Source: Phoronis australis
Taxonomy: Eukaryota > Phoronida > Phoronidae
Assembly: GCA_002633005.1 (NCBI GenBank)
Contig: NMRA01000139.1
Coordinates: 354,624 to 418,623 of the forward strand
DNA: 64,000 nt
Direction: 5' to 3'
Part shown: piece after piece, positions 10,991 to 21,171 of the stretch
How the letters are laid out: every line of letters begins with the position of its first letter
How positions within the stretch are numbered: the first letter of the stretch is position 1
Notes under the pieces: model-generated
Told to the model about the DNA's origin: nothing
The model's database searches: none
Seen by the model: the letters and a program-made list of their open reading frames with translations, nothing else
Made by a program: the position numbers and the translations under genes

Positions 10991-12200
10991 GAGGACTATA
11001 ATGAGACGAGGGCTGTCTGGAAGTGATCTAGAGAGGCAGCACCAATGACATGGGCAGGTAAGTTGTTCTAGGAGACTGTTATGGAGAAGAAAGGCTTTTG
11101 CAGGTGCGATGCGACATGGTCGTGAAGAACAGTAATGCCATACCTTTATGTAAGAATTTTGCGACCTGAAATTCGTGAGTATTTAACGCCGCAGGTAAGA
11201 TCGTAATCTTAACATTTTCTTGATGATCTAAGAAATCAATGAAAAATGGCGGGAAATTTTGCAGCCTTGCATTTATGAATGTGAGTTGGATTTTGAAAAT
11301 GCGACCTGGCTATTTTTATAGTGTCAAACCCTGCCTCAGTCGACTACTGCTAGGGAGGACAATCGAAAAGTAGGTCACGGTGCTCCATATCTGCCTCCAA
11401 GTAAAACTCACGTTGGTAAATTACCCGATTTCAGACTTCAAAGTTAACTATAAGACAATTTTGTGTTATAAATCGTTACCTTAGTCTTTATTTGTAAGTT
11501 TGTAATCTTTTTGTCTCAAATTATCGCTGATAAATCATTTTTATAAGCTTTTTTAGCGCACCATTTTCAGCCATGTGATCAACTTTCGAAAAAGTGCCTC
11601 TTGTTCCTCCTGTCCAAAAGAGCACTATACTCTCGAATACAAACATGAAATTTGGACAGGATGTAGTTTAGATGCGTGCGCATCTCCTCAAGTTGTTTTC
11701 TCGAAGTCAACGCTAAGTTTTCATGGCGAGTTTTCGATCGTCCGGAAGGCCTAATTTTAATCGGTCGGGAGATTGATGTTTTTGCAGTTGCGCAATATGT
11801 CCCCTCAATTTTAAGATGAAAAATTTAATTGATAATCATTTCATTTTCAGAAATTTTGTCAAACTGCTGCGCATTGGCACTTTTCAAACAGCAGAGGTTA
11901 GTTAACTAAGTCGCCGCATGTCAGTGACACCAACGGCTACGTTGAAGTTCAATGGCATCGCAACTTCGCCGCTTAAAATAAAGTTGTTACAAAGAGTTTA
12001 TGTTGCATAAATGATGAAATCCTTCTTGTTAAGAGTGATTTGTTTTCCCAAATGGTCTTTGGTCTACTTTCTGATGTTTTTTGCCATGATACGATGTAAA
12101 AGTACATGAGTGGCGCTGCAGCACTGAAAAATGTGGGGGACTAGCCTATAGCCTCCTCCAGACCCCTATCAGACTATGATTTGCTGCCCATGTAGTAGTA
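10991..12200. other. Intergenic, nothing recognised
   Basis: No open frame longer than background, no splice-flanked exon and no repeat boundary that I can place. Confidence 0.35.
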
Positions 12201-12224
12201 CTCAGGGGAAGGTCCAGGATTTTT

Positions 12225-12354
12225 AGTTATGAGGGGGGGCCAGGGCAGAGTATTAGGCAGGATTTTACCCGTAAGATAGTTGCACCCTCGAACTGCCAAA
12301 TGAAATTTGGGAGTTTTAGAGGGGCCATGGGCTGGCCCCCTTGCCCCCCCCCAA
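12225..12354. repeat. G-tract/C-tract inverted pair
   Basis: 'gagggggggccagggcag' near 12233 faces 'ggcccccttgccccccccc' near 12333. This is the same kind of G/C-rich subterminal sequence as in the hAT-like element at 3353-4308. No clean CAGTGG terminus is visible, so only a decayed relative is suggested. Confidence 0.35.
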
Positions 12355-12654
12355 TGTTATCTTGTGGTATGATGTGAAATTTCCGCCTAGCTCAGATGTA
12401 TTTATTTCTAAGCTAATGTGTTGTCTTTGCTCTTTTCCTTTTAAGCAGTGTATTCCATTGTTTTCATCAAACATGGGGTTGTTGCTTGATCCTGTTTCAT
12501 ATGGTAATAACACACTTAAACAGCAATATCTCAGTAGAAATCGATCCAAATTTTATATAATGCTTACCACCATGAGACAAATCTTTTGATATAAGCAGCA
12601 CATGTATATTCTTTTATTTTGTACGAAATTATGTAAAAGGCAGATATTTTACGC

Positions 12655-12759
12655 ATAATCGTCGCGTTTCAACGGCAATTTTCTCGGTAACCGCTCATCC
12701 AATTTTTATGATTTTGTACCATTTCATTTTTCACACCAAAAAGGGCTTTTCAAAAATGT
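12655..12759 (+). repeat. Host repeat interrupted by the foldback element
   Basis: Starting at tcgtcgcgtttcaacgg and running through 'ttttctcggtaacc' to cttttcaaaaatgt, this matches 14696-14793 apart from a few substitutions and short indels. It is the left part of the target into which 12760-13673 was inserted. Confidence 0.8.
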
Positions 12760-13673
12760 TAGGCAATGACCATCGCCTCTGTTGGCCCGAAGCAGAGGCA
12801 ATGCAGAGGCTATATGCGCTCTGTACGCCGGAAGCTTTTCGGCGAATTATGCCTCGCACCGACTAAACCATCAAAGTCACGTTGTTATAAATACCTTTTG
12901 CGCATAGAGGAACACCTTAGGAGGTTGTCGATGTGTTTAATTCCTTCCAACTCGAACAAATACTCCCGTTATGAAACTCTTTCTTCTAGCAGTCCGTATT
13001 TCAGTTCCCAAAATCGTGAAATCAAAATTTTCATTTTTTTAACCAGGCCGAAGGTCAGAAGTTGTGGTCCTACCGGCGAACTTTGTAAGCTGAAGTTCCC
13101 GCCCTTTGCGTACGTGCTGCCGGGAACCAGCCGTGCATTTGCCGTGTTGTTAAACATTAAAATGTCAAATATGTGCACAAAGACTATTAAATGTCATATC
13201 AACAGCATTTATTTTTATCAAATACAAACAATAATTCATTGAAATACAAACAGTTTCAAGTAAAGCCAATTAAAGACAAGTATAAGTGGTGGCATTTTGG
13301 AAACGAACATTTGACTGACAAGACAGCAATGGCTCACCTTTGGCCTATTTAAAAATTGAGGTCATGAAGTCACACCACCTAGCGAGTGCGGTAAAAATTG
13401 GAGCGTGAGCAGTACAAAAATTTTGATTTCACGATTTTGGGAACTGAAATAGGGACTGCTCGAAGAAAAAGAGTATTTGTTCGAGTTGGAAGGACTTAAA
13501 CACATCGACAACCTCCTAAGGTGTTCCTCTATGCGCAAAAGGTATTTATAACGTGACTTTGATGGTTTAGTCGGTGCGAGGCATAATTCGCCGAAAAGCT
13601 TCCGGCGTACAGAGCGCCTATAGCCTCTGCATAGCCTCTGCTTCGTGCCAACAGAGGCGATGGTCATTGCCTA
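12760..13673. mobile_element. Mutator-like foldback transposon with 9-bp target duplication
   Basis: The element begins taggcaatgaccatcgcctc and ends in the exact reverse complement of that. The terminal inverted repeats continue for roughly 260-280 bp (about 12760-13035 against 13410-13673) with few differences, leaving a ~370-bp centre. It is flanked on both sides by caaaaatgt (12751-12759 and 13674-13682), a perfect 9-bp duplication. Long TIRs with a 9-bp duplication are characteristic of Mutator-like elements. No transposase is present, so it must have been moved in trans. Open frames across the TIRs (for example 12766-13242 on plus and the mirrored 13362-13667 on minus) are mirror images and not genes. 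Confidence 0.85.
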
Positions 13674-13693
13674 CAAAAATGTACAGTCAAGTG

Positions 13694-14483
13694 ACCTAAT
13701 TATCGGACGTTTTGGCACATTTTGCATTATATTTAATTGAAAATATTATGGATTGTTGTAAATTCTTTGCTGAAATAAAGAATTACCTTTATAGAATTGT
13801 TGTGTTACTATATCTTGTCACCGAAAGCCACATTTATGTTCCGACTGAACTTTAAAAAACACAACAAGCAAACCTAAATATCGGACACCATGTTTCCCCA
13901 TACGCCACACCGCGGAAAACTGACTAACCACGTAATGGCCGCGGGCACCTTGTAGCCAAATTTCAGCTCGAGTGTTTTGACATATATGCTGCTAGAACAC
14001 AGGTCCATTCGCAACAAAATTATCCATAAAATGAAATCTGATGACGGCGCCAAGTCATTTCGATGAATTAGTGCAGACGACTAAAGCACGTGCAAACTCA
14101 CTGCAGTTTTTATTATCACTTTGGCTTCTTGATATGACACCCGCACGTGCGCGGTCGGGGTTTGACTTGAGTTTAAAAACAAATAAAAAAATGGAACAGT
14201 AACATATTGTCAGTTCAATGAGAAAGTTTCATTGTGGAAAAAGATTTTATTTTCAACTTTTATAACCGATTTATGCGATCGTCCAGTTTAGGCCGACTTG
14301 GGGGTCTAAATTGCACCCTCTCTCGGTGAAATCAAAACGAGGCAACGCTGTAAAAAACGAGACGGTGCCGGACATTGAATGCATTACAACGGAACAACAA
14401 TTGGTGTCATTTAATTCTCAGATTATGCTTCAAGTAAGATTTTTTGAAATGTCCGATATTTAGGTTCCGTCCGATAATTAGGT
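13694..14483 (+). mobile_element. ~0.8-kb inverted-repeat MITE, copy 2
   Basis: It has perfect 16-bp terminal inverted repeats: acctaattatcggacg at 13694-13709 and its reverse complement at 14468-14483. A second, internal inverted pair, 'acctaaatatcggac' (near 13872) and gtccgatatttaggt (near 14452), lies inside. The copy aligns with 9695-10456 in the same orientation. No coding content is present. Confidence 0.85.
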
Positions 14484-14559
14484 ACACTATGTTATTCTCG
14501 GCTAATTATTCGCCCAATCATTAGGAGTAATTTCCAGATACTTATTTGTTTAATTAAGA

Positions 14560-14683
14560 TGATGTATTATACTCTAGTAAGTTGTAAAGATACGTAGTTG
14601 GGGCTACCCAACCCCAGCCGTATCTACTATTCATTAATGATATGCTTTCTGGGTAAATAAACGTATTAAAAAAAAAAAAAATG
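14560..14683 (+). repeat. Polyadenylated retroposon 3' end
   Basis: It has a stem-loop (gatacg..ttgggg / ccccagccgtatc, 14589-14625), then 'aataaa' in gggtaaataaacg, then a run of about 14 A (14668-14681). It has the form of the 3' end of a processed or LINE-type insertion. The 5' part cannot be identified. Confidence 0.45.
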
Positions 14684-14802
14684 TGTATGACACATCGTCG
14701 CGTTTCAACGGCCATTTTCTCGGTAACCACTCATCCAATTTTTATGATTTTTGTACCATTTCATTTCTCACACAAAGGGCTTTTCAAAAATGTATGACAC
14801 AT
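14684..14802 (+). repeat. Uninterrupted copy of the foldback target repeat, flanked by 12-bp direct repeats
   Basis: 14696-14793 matches 12657-12759 and continues past cttttcaaaaatgt without an insertion, so it shows the pre-insertion state. It is bounded by tgtatgacacat at 14684-14695 and 14791-14802. These could be a target duplication of the repeat itself or one period of a tandem array. Confidence 0.7.
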
Positions 14803-15413
14803 GGGAATTGTAAAAAAAAATAAAAAACGTTGTCCTCCCTACAGTACTGGGATTGCTTGTTAGATCCTGAATTGTCTTGAATGACATCTACAGCCTTGAG
14901 TTTGTCACAGAGGTTTCTATTAGGAGTGCCAACCGATGGGCTACGTGTTGCCTAGAGTCAATATTGAATTGAGTCGGGCAGATAGATTTCATGGGGTAGT
15001 AAAAACTTGTAGGACCTATTTCATAAATTTGCTCCAATTACCATACGTCATACGATGAAAATCACTGATCTAACTGCAAGTGTCAAGAAAGTTTCCATGA
15101 TGAAAGTTGAATTGATGTGTTAGGTTGCAGAAAATGAGTTCAATCGACAACAACAAAGGGGCAGTAAAACGACTGAATTATGGTAGTAAATATACTTACA
15201 CGAACTCGTTCTGATGACTCAGCTTTCGATCTCACGGGTGAGAGGACAGAAACTCACTCGAATAATGGGTGCAGACAGCATGGACAAAGTGACCTACATT
15301 TTATGTCACAAGTTTCAGTCCGAGTCACACTGGGTGTCGCTGCTGTACGTGATCTTGGAATCCCGCTAACTTCTCAACTATCGCGTATGCGTGAATGAAC
15401 TGACGAAAGGCAT
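14803..15413. other. Intergenic, nothing recognised
   Basis: No motif, exon or repeat boundary I can support. Confidence 0.35.
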
Positions 15414-15427
15414 CAAGTAAGTGAGTG

Positions 15428-15461
<34 letters not shown>

Positions 15462-15641
15462 AAAGTAAGTAAGTACGTAAGCCAAGTAATTAAGTAAGCC
15501 AAGGAAGTAGGCCCTAAGTAAGCAAGTAAGTAAGCCAAGTAATTAAGTAAGCTAAGGAAGTAGGGCCCTAAGTAAGCAAGTAAGTAAGTAAGCCAAGTAA
15601 GTAAGTAAGTAAGTAACTAGTAAGTAACCGTAGTAAGTAAA
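15414..15641. repeat. GTAA tetranucleotide array with a ~58-bp higher-order unit
   Basis: The array is (agta)n with interruptions 'gccaagtaattaagtaag' and 'aaggaagtaggccctaag' that recur as a block near 15480 and again near 15532. The simple repeat has therefore been duplicated in larger pieces. Confidence 0.95.
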
Positions 15642-16133
15642 AAAACTTTTATTTTAAATCGGTGAGGGTAGATACAACAAAAGAAAACATTGGCACAGGT
15701 GCTAGTTACCCATAAAAATACTTTGTTGAGAATTATTTACAGAGAGGTATAGGATAATATATACAGAAAGAACGAACTGTAAGTATATAAATAAGCATTA
15801 TCAAAACCCTAATAATTATTTGAACATGAAACAAAAGACAGGATAGAACATCGGATGCAGTTCTGGCACTCACAGTTTTCTCTTGGATAAGTCGAGATCA
15901 TGTGTTTAAATCTTGACAGGTCATTGCAACATCTTATTATCTTATTAATTCAGGTACCAGTTGTTCCACATATGAGAGACACCTCGATTATGTACGGAGT
16001 GTAGGCCGTATGAACGAAATCTTGACAGATAAGACATTCTGTCCCCGGAAGTTATATGATGATTGGCGCAGTTCGAAGCAGTCTAGAGGACATGGGCTAA
16101 CATGATGGCCGTGTTTGAGCTAGAAACATCATT
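15642..16133. other. Intergenic, no gene seen
   Basis: No recognised content. Short minus-strand frames with retroelement-like wording ('NDLSRFKHMIS', 'GVSHMWNNWYLN') are too fragmentary to assign. Confidence 0.3.
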
Positions 16134-16147
16134 CGATGAGCCCGACC

Positions 16148-16229
16148 AGGGACAGAGTTTGCCTTTGATAGCAAAGCTGAATACGATGAACAGAGTTTGT
16201 CCTTGATAGCAAAAGCTGAATACCATGAC
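16148..16229. repeat. Tandem duplication (~40-bp unit)
   Basis: Two units share 'acagagtttg', 'cttgatagcaaa' and 'gctgaata', separated only by single-base changes and one indel. Confidence 0.8.
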
Positions 16230-17049
16230 ACTTGGCAAGTTCACGAAAAAAATCGGGACGCTCACGTTCATTTAGTAAAAATTTGCTCTGTATTAAAGCT
16301 GAATACATATTATTAAACAACATAAATTTTAACCAACGTCTATTCGACTATTGGCGAAGTTATTCACCAAAAATGAAACAAATATTCCCGATTCGGCGGG
16401 CACACTCATGCAGAGTTGTGATAAGAAGAAAATGAGGTCAATTATTGCAACAAAATCTTAACAATGAACAAAATTTTCGCCTCAGTGACTGCCGTAATGA
16501 ATATTCAATCCCAAGTTCACGTTTATCGGCGATCTTGAGATTATGGATTCCAAGTTGACACGCCGCGCAGTGCATTCAGCCACAACTACTAGACACAGGC
16601 GCAGGACGGTCGCCCGATCTGACACCGACCGAAGTCAATCCATGAGTCGTACCATTCAGTCAGTGGTGGTGATCGGAGGGGTGCGGATCGCCGAGTAGGG
16701 GCCATTGAAAAGCGCGGGTGGACTCCAAGAAGGGAACCATTTATAGAGACCTTCATCGAAAATCCTTTTTTTATTCTGTTCCCGGCAGTGTCACCGGACC
16801 TTTAGTGCCGATCCTTAGTCCCACCTAGTCGCCCCGGCGGCAGCTAAACCGTACAGTGGGTACCGTACATGATGGCATGCCTGCTGCCGGGGGTGACCAT
16901 AGATTAAACAGTGTCATATTACAAGAACAACGATACGACTGAATTTACCGGCAGTTAGCAACGTCAACGTTTTGTAGCTGCTACGGGGTGTCTTCAATCA
17001 ATTTTTCAGTAGTCAAGAAGTGACTTGAAGCAATCTACTCTAATAGGCG
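16230..17049. other. Intergenic, CpG-richer patch, no gene seen
   Basis: About 16550-16880 is richer in CG than its surroundings (for example 'cacgccgcgcagtgc', 'ggacggtcgcccg'). It could be a promoter-like patch, but no transcript is evident on either side. Confidence 0.25.
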
Positions 17050-17449
17050 CCAAAGACAAATGGCGCGAAAGGCCTTCTTATACCACACTTAAAACAAAGG
17101 GCGAGGGACGTGACGGAAAGTGAAAATAAGGAAAGGGTCGGAAATACGAATAGTTAAAGATAGGGGCTTCATGTGGTCCGGCACGTCTTAAAAATTGCCA
17201 TTCTCGTGAGGCTGAAAACCATTGTTTAGGCTGTTGTGGCTGTTATCAAGATTCCCCAACAGCACAAAGTCCACGAGAATATCGCTGCTATAATGGCCAT
17301 GTGACATAAAATGTTCCGTTACCCGAAGCGAGAAACCGTTGCAGTTAGTTTTAGCTAGGGTGTGCTTTGAGACACACCACTGACGTTCCCCCTCTCCTTT
17401 GTAGTTTTGAACACGTTGGTACAAGAAGGCTTTTCGCGCCCTTTGTCTT
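17050..17449. repeat. Foldback repeat with ~58-bp arms, possible retroelement GIY-YIG fragment in the loop
   Basis: The arm 17050-17107 (gacaaatggcgcgaaaggcc, then 'ttcttatacca') pairs with 17390-17449 in reverse complement. Between the arms a minus-strand frame reads 'RVTEHFMSHGHYSSDILVDFVL'. Its spacing of EHF, GH and D resembles the GIY-YIG nuclease tail of Penelope-like elements. This is suggestive only: the GIY and YIG residues are not visible. Confidence 0.4.
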
Positions 17450-20400
17450 CATACCTGATGAAGAGTTACTCTTAGTAGGCTCGAAAATGTCTTTAATAAA
17501 TAATTTTACCGGCGTTTTCAAATTCTTTAAAAAGTCTTCTACGGAAATTTAAACGGCTATAAACTCGGGTTCTGTCCACGGAGATAACTTTTGATTTTGA
17601 CCATTTAGAGCCACAGGTAGAAAATTAGTCTTACATAGACAAGAAATGACTTCTGAGCTTGCAAAAACTGTCAGTTGGTTATTCCTTGAGACCAAGTCGG
17701 CGCGTAAAATAACACCACGCGACAAGTTACTCAGCCTGGATCATGTTTCATGAAATGTGACTTAAAATTTGAGCCTGAAATTTGGTCTTCCACTTCACAA
17801 TTACTAAACAAAGATTTAGTCATACAGTTACTAGCACATCTTAACCTAGAAACAGTTGATGCAAAATATTTTAGTAAATAGCAGCTATGGCTACAAATTA
17901 TTCTCATAGACTTAACTTTTCATGAAGAGAGATTTATTTAATTTTTCAGAAATAGATGTGTGGAGTGAAAAAACAAATTTCCGACTTAAGCTTCAAATCT
18001 GCTTCGACCATGTCACAAGTTATTCTGTAATTCCTCATATAACGCCAATAGTGTTCACGTAGAATCTTTATCGTTAGGGGGCGTCCATTCTTATGAAAAC
18101 CGAGTAGGCCTATGGGTCTAATTATTATAGATTTTCTGAAACATACATAGGCTGGTGAGGGAGTGACCTGACGGCCAGCCTACACTGGGAACAATTGTTT
18201 TGGAAGTACTGTCGACAAGTCGTTGGCTAGGGAGAATTCGCCCTGCGTTTTGAACGCTTTTGAAATGTAGTGAAAAATGTGGAAGACCCTGTTGTAAAGA
18301 GGTCACAAGCTCAGTTTATTGACCATGTCTGCAGATTTTTTTACTGCAGCTGAGGACTGCCTATCCCTTTGGTAATTACTCACTGAGTAGAGTAATGGAT
18401 TGAAGTTGGAATAAGTACGTACTTACTTTCCTGAAGCGGATTCCTATGCAGTATGGGGCCCTTACATATCAGCTGGAGGTGGCACAAGAGAAAAGTCATG
18501 GACATGTCAGTGGTTGCATGTTGGTGAAATTATAAAAATGTTTTAGTTAGATATTTACGACTTACTGTGACCGTTCATAATAGAATAGCCATCAACATTT
18601 GTATTCTACGGTTGGGATGGTAACATGCATTAAAGGGGAATATAAAAACGACTACGTAATTATTGTACAATCTGAGTACGCAGCTCGGCGGGCAGTGTTG
18701 CATTCGAGAGATATTGCCCGTTTCCGTACACCCGTCTCTAGCAGCCCGCTTCATTTAGATGTCAGGAAGGATTCGGACATCAGCTGAAGAACGACTGTGA
18801 TGTTACAGAGCCTTCAGAACCCTATGCTGAAAAACTCGACCAGGCATGTTTGTGGACTAGTACACGTATTTCGCACCCGTTCACTGTAACTGCGAGGCTG
18901 TGTGAAGCAGTAACTGTACCTGCTAGAGCGTTAGCAGTGCGTACTGGACACTCTTTCAGAGCGTAACTGCGCACAATTTTTTTTTGGTTTAAGCAAGTAA
19001 CTGCGTAAGGAACGGGTGTATTTCGACATTGTCTTCAAATGCAGAGATCTCGCAAGTGGCAGGTGCACCATCAACTCTATTAACGTAACGCAGCCGCACA
19101 ATGTACATGAATGCAGCGCTTAGCTTTTATGTACATAACTCCGTGAGAGTTATCTATTTTGAAGACATAGGTTTCATATGCAAAGAGCGTTCACGCGTAG
19201 GTTAGCTCCATGCGCGCACCCAGCCTAAAAATGGGGGCTCGAATTTTTGAGAATGTGGACCTTTTACTCACGGTTTACGTTCAGAGCTTTGAATTGTGCA
19301 TTCGCCGAATTTTGGTAATTCTTGCTTTTTAGTGGACTTTTGTCTCGTTTTCTACTTTTTTGGGGTTTTTGTTTCTCTGGGGCGAACCTTTTTGCCCACT
19401 TCGCCAAACGGGTGCACGCATGAGGTCTAAGAATGGTCGGTCACTGATGAATACATCAACGAGATTCTCAAAGTGGTGATGACGTCTCTTTGGCTACAAA
19501 GTTATTTTCAATGATATTTCGGTCACAATTTAATGCAACCTCTTTTGAAATATTTCTTAAATAAAATCGCTCGTTTGCAAATAAGTAAGCACATTTGCCG
19601 ATTTGCACATACCTACACGATCAGTACGTTCCTCTGTACATACGGATCCGTAATCAACTAATCCACTGAGGGAAGTTTTGTATATATTCATAGCATTATC
19701 GGACATTTACTTTCTGAGCTGCAAGTTACAAAGACTTCGTTTAAAGTTACTTGACCCGAGTGTAGAAAGTAACACGGCCAAAATTAAAATTAAACCGATT
19801 TTGTATTTCATAAATCGATACGAATTATGGCCCTTGTTGCAGGCATGTCCTTGCATTCTCTCACAATTATTGAGAAAAAAATAACCTGACACCCCAAAAA
19901 TCTGATCTGATTTTGCAAGGACTATCTGCTTTAGGTATTTTCATATCTGGCACAAAGATAATGATTCATTTCGATGTGTAGCATACAAAAAGCTCGGTTT
20001 AATATGAATTTTAGCCGCCTAATTAGTCAAACTCAAGTCCACCAACGTTAAGTTAGGAATTCCTCAGCGTTTAAACTTTCATGTACTCATTTCACTATTT
20101 TCACTACCCCCGAGACCTACGCATTACACCACGAGACCACTTAGAGAACACTTAGCCACTGTCAGTTGTGATTTTGAAAGGATGCCAACCCCGGTTTTGG
20201 CCCATTAAAAGATACCAAACACGACTTTGATATCCAGTTCTCTGAAACAAAATAATGCTCTGTAACCCTCGACAGCCCTCAAAAGCTGGAAGGAAAATTT
20301 GAAAACTTCTTTCAAAGTCTGCTAAACAAGCAAGCGTGACCTACTCTTTTAGCGAATTACACGGCAACTGTGGGAAAAGACCACCCACCAAGGATCACAA

Positions 20401-20740
20401 TGTCTAATCAGTGGCACATGGAGTATGAGTTTTCAGTTGATTCCTGTCTTAAACTTGGAAGATTGATGCCAGTGATGCATTTGCAGGTGTCAGGACGAGG
20501 ATTGGTTGAAATCATCATAGGAAGATTTAGTATTCTCTTAAAGTTCTATGTGACAGGACCTAAAAACTTCCCGCTACTCGCTTCAGCATCTATGGCAAAC
20601 TTAAGTTAAAATCGTGTTCTCCACTATAGAATAAAAATGCTCCAGCGAAACGCTAAGGTTTTAGCCAGAGCTTGAGAACAGGGTAACGTCTAAACTTATG
20701 AGTCTAAACGTCAGTAAACGATTGATGTCGTTCTGGTGAA
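17450..20740. other. Intergenic, no gene seen
   Basis: Downstream flank of the minus-strand gene. Open frames on both strands are short, and none has paired splice sites or recognisable motifs. There is no strong repeat structure. Confidence 0.35.
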
Positions 20741-20746
20741 TTTATT
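20741..20746 (-). terminator. Candidate poly(A) signal overlapping the stop codon
   Basis: On the minus strand the end of the coding sequence reads tggcaataaattc. The TAA stop (20744-20742) lies inside AATAAA (20746-20741). I see no other AATAAA on this strand for about 700 bases downstream, so the 3' untranslated region may be very short or use a weaker signal. Confidence 0.4.
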
Positions 20747-21171
20747 GCCACGTGATCGGATTCCTCCGCGCTGGTGGAGGTGCACTCCTACATCTTCGTG
20801 GTGGATACGTTGCATATTTGTTACTGCTATCATTAAGGCTGAGTTTTTGGACGCTAAAGTTCTCCGATACCCATTCAGGGTGAACTGTAAAGTATCCTTT
20901 CCTCGGTGAACTATTGGCACTAAAGAACCCTCCTTTATAACGGTAATTGCTTTCTGATTTCGACTGCTTGGAGGTTCGAACAAAATGGCTGTCGGTAGCT
21001 CCTTTACGCGGTTGCTGTTGTTTTGAACCACTGTCAATTGATTTTGAGCTAGGAGACGTTGATGCCGATTCAAACATAGACGGTCTCGGCGTGAACAATT
21101 TGTTATGTAGTTTGTCGTCCATTGATTTAGACATCTGCGATCTTGCTGGAATTGCCGATTGGGGTCGCTGT
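20742..21171 (-). CDS. Exon 4 (last coding exon) of the uncharacterised gene
   Basis: The acceptor is ttttctctttgcag|acagcg, a strong pyrimidine tract and CAG. The frame set by exon 3 reads R-QRPQSAIPARSQMSKS and stays open for 142 codons to TAA. The product is rich in Ser, Lys, Arg, Pro and Gln. It contains FTPRPSMFESASTSPSSK, YKGGFFSANSSPRKGYF and a C-terminal PPRRCRSAPPPARR tail. Several S-P and S-x-R sites could be phosphorylated. The end ITWQ* is followed at once by the rest of an AATAAA hexamer. Confidence 0.75.

Noticed and set aside
12766-13242. 158-codon open frame on plus and its mirror on minus at 13362-13667
   Set aside because: Both lie in the inverted arms of the foldback element and encode nearly the same peptide, so they are one repeat seen twice and not two genes.
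16825-16852. Sequence like the exon 2 acceptor (tttagctgccgccggggcga on minus)
   Set aside because: About 20 bases match the start of exon 2 at 26264, but the frame stops soon after and no donor of the right phase follows. It is likely chance or a GC-rich motif.
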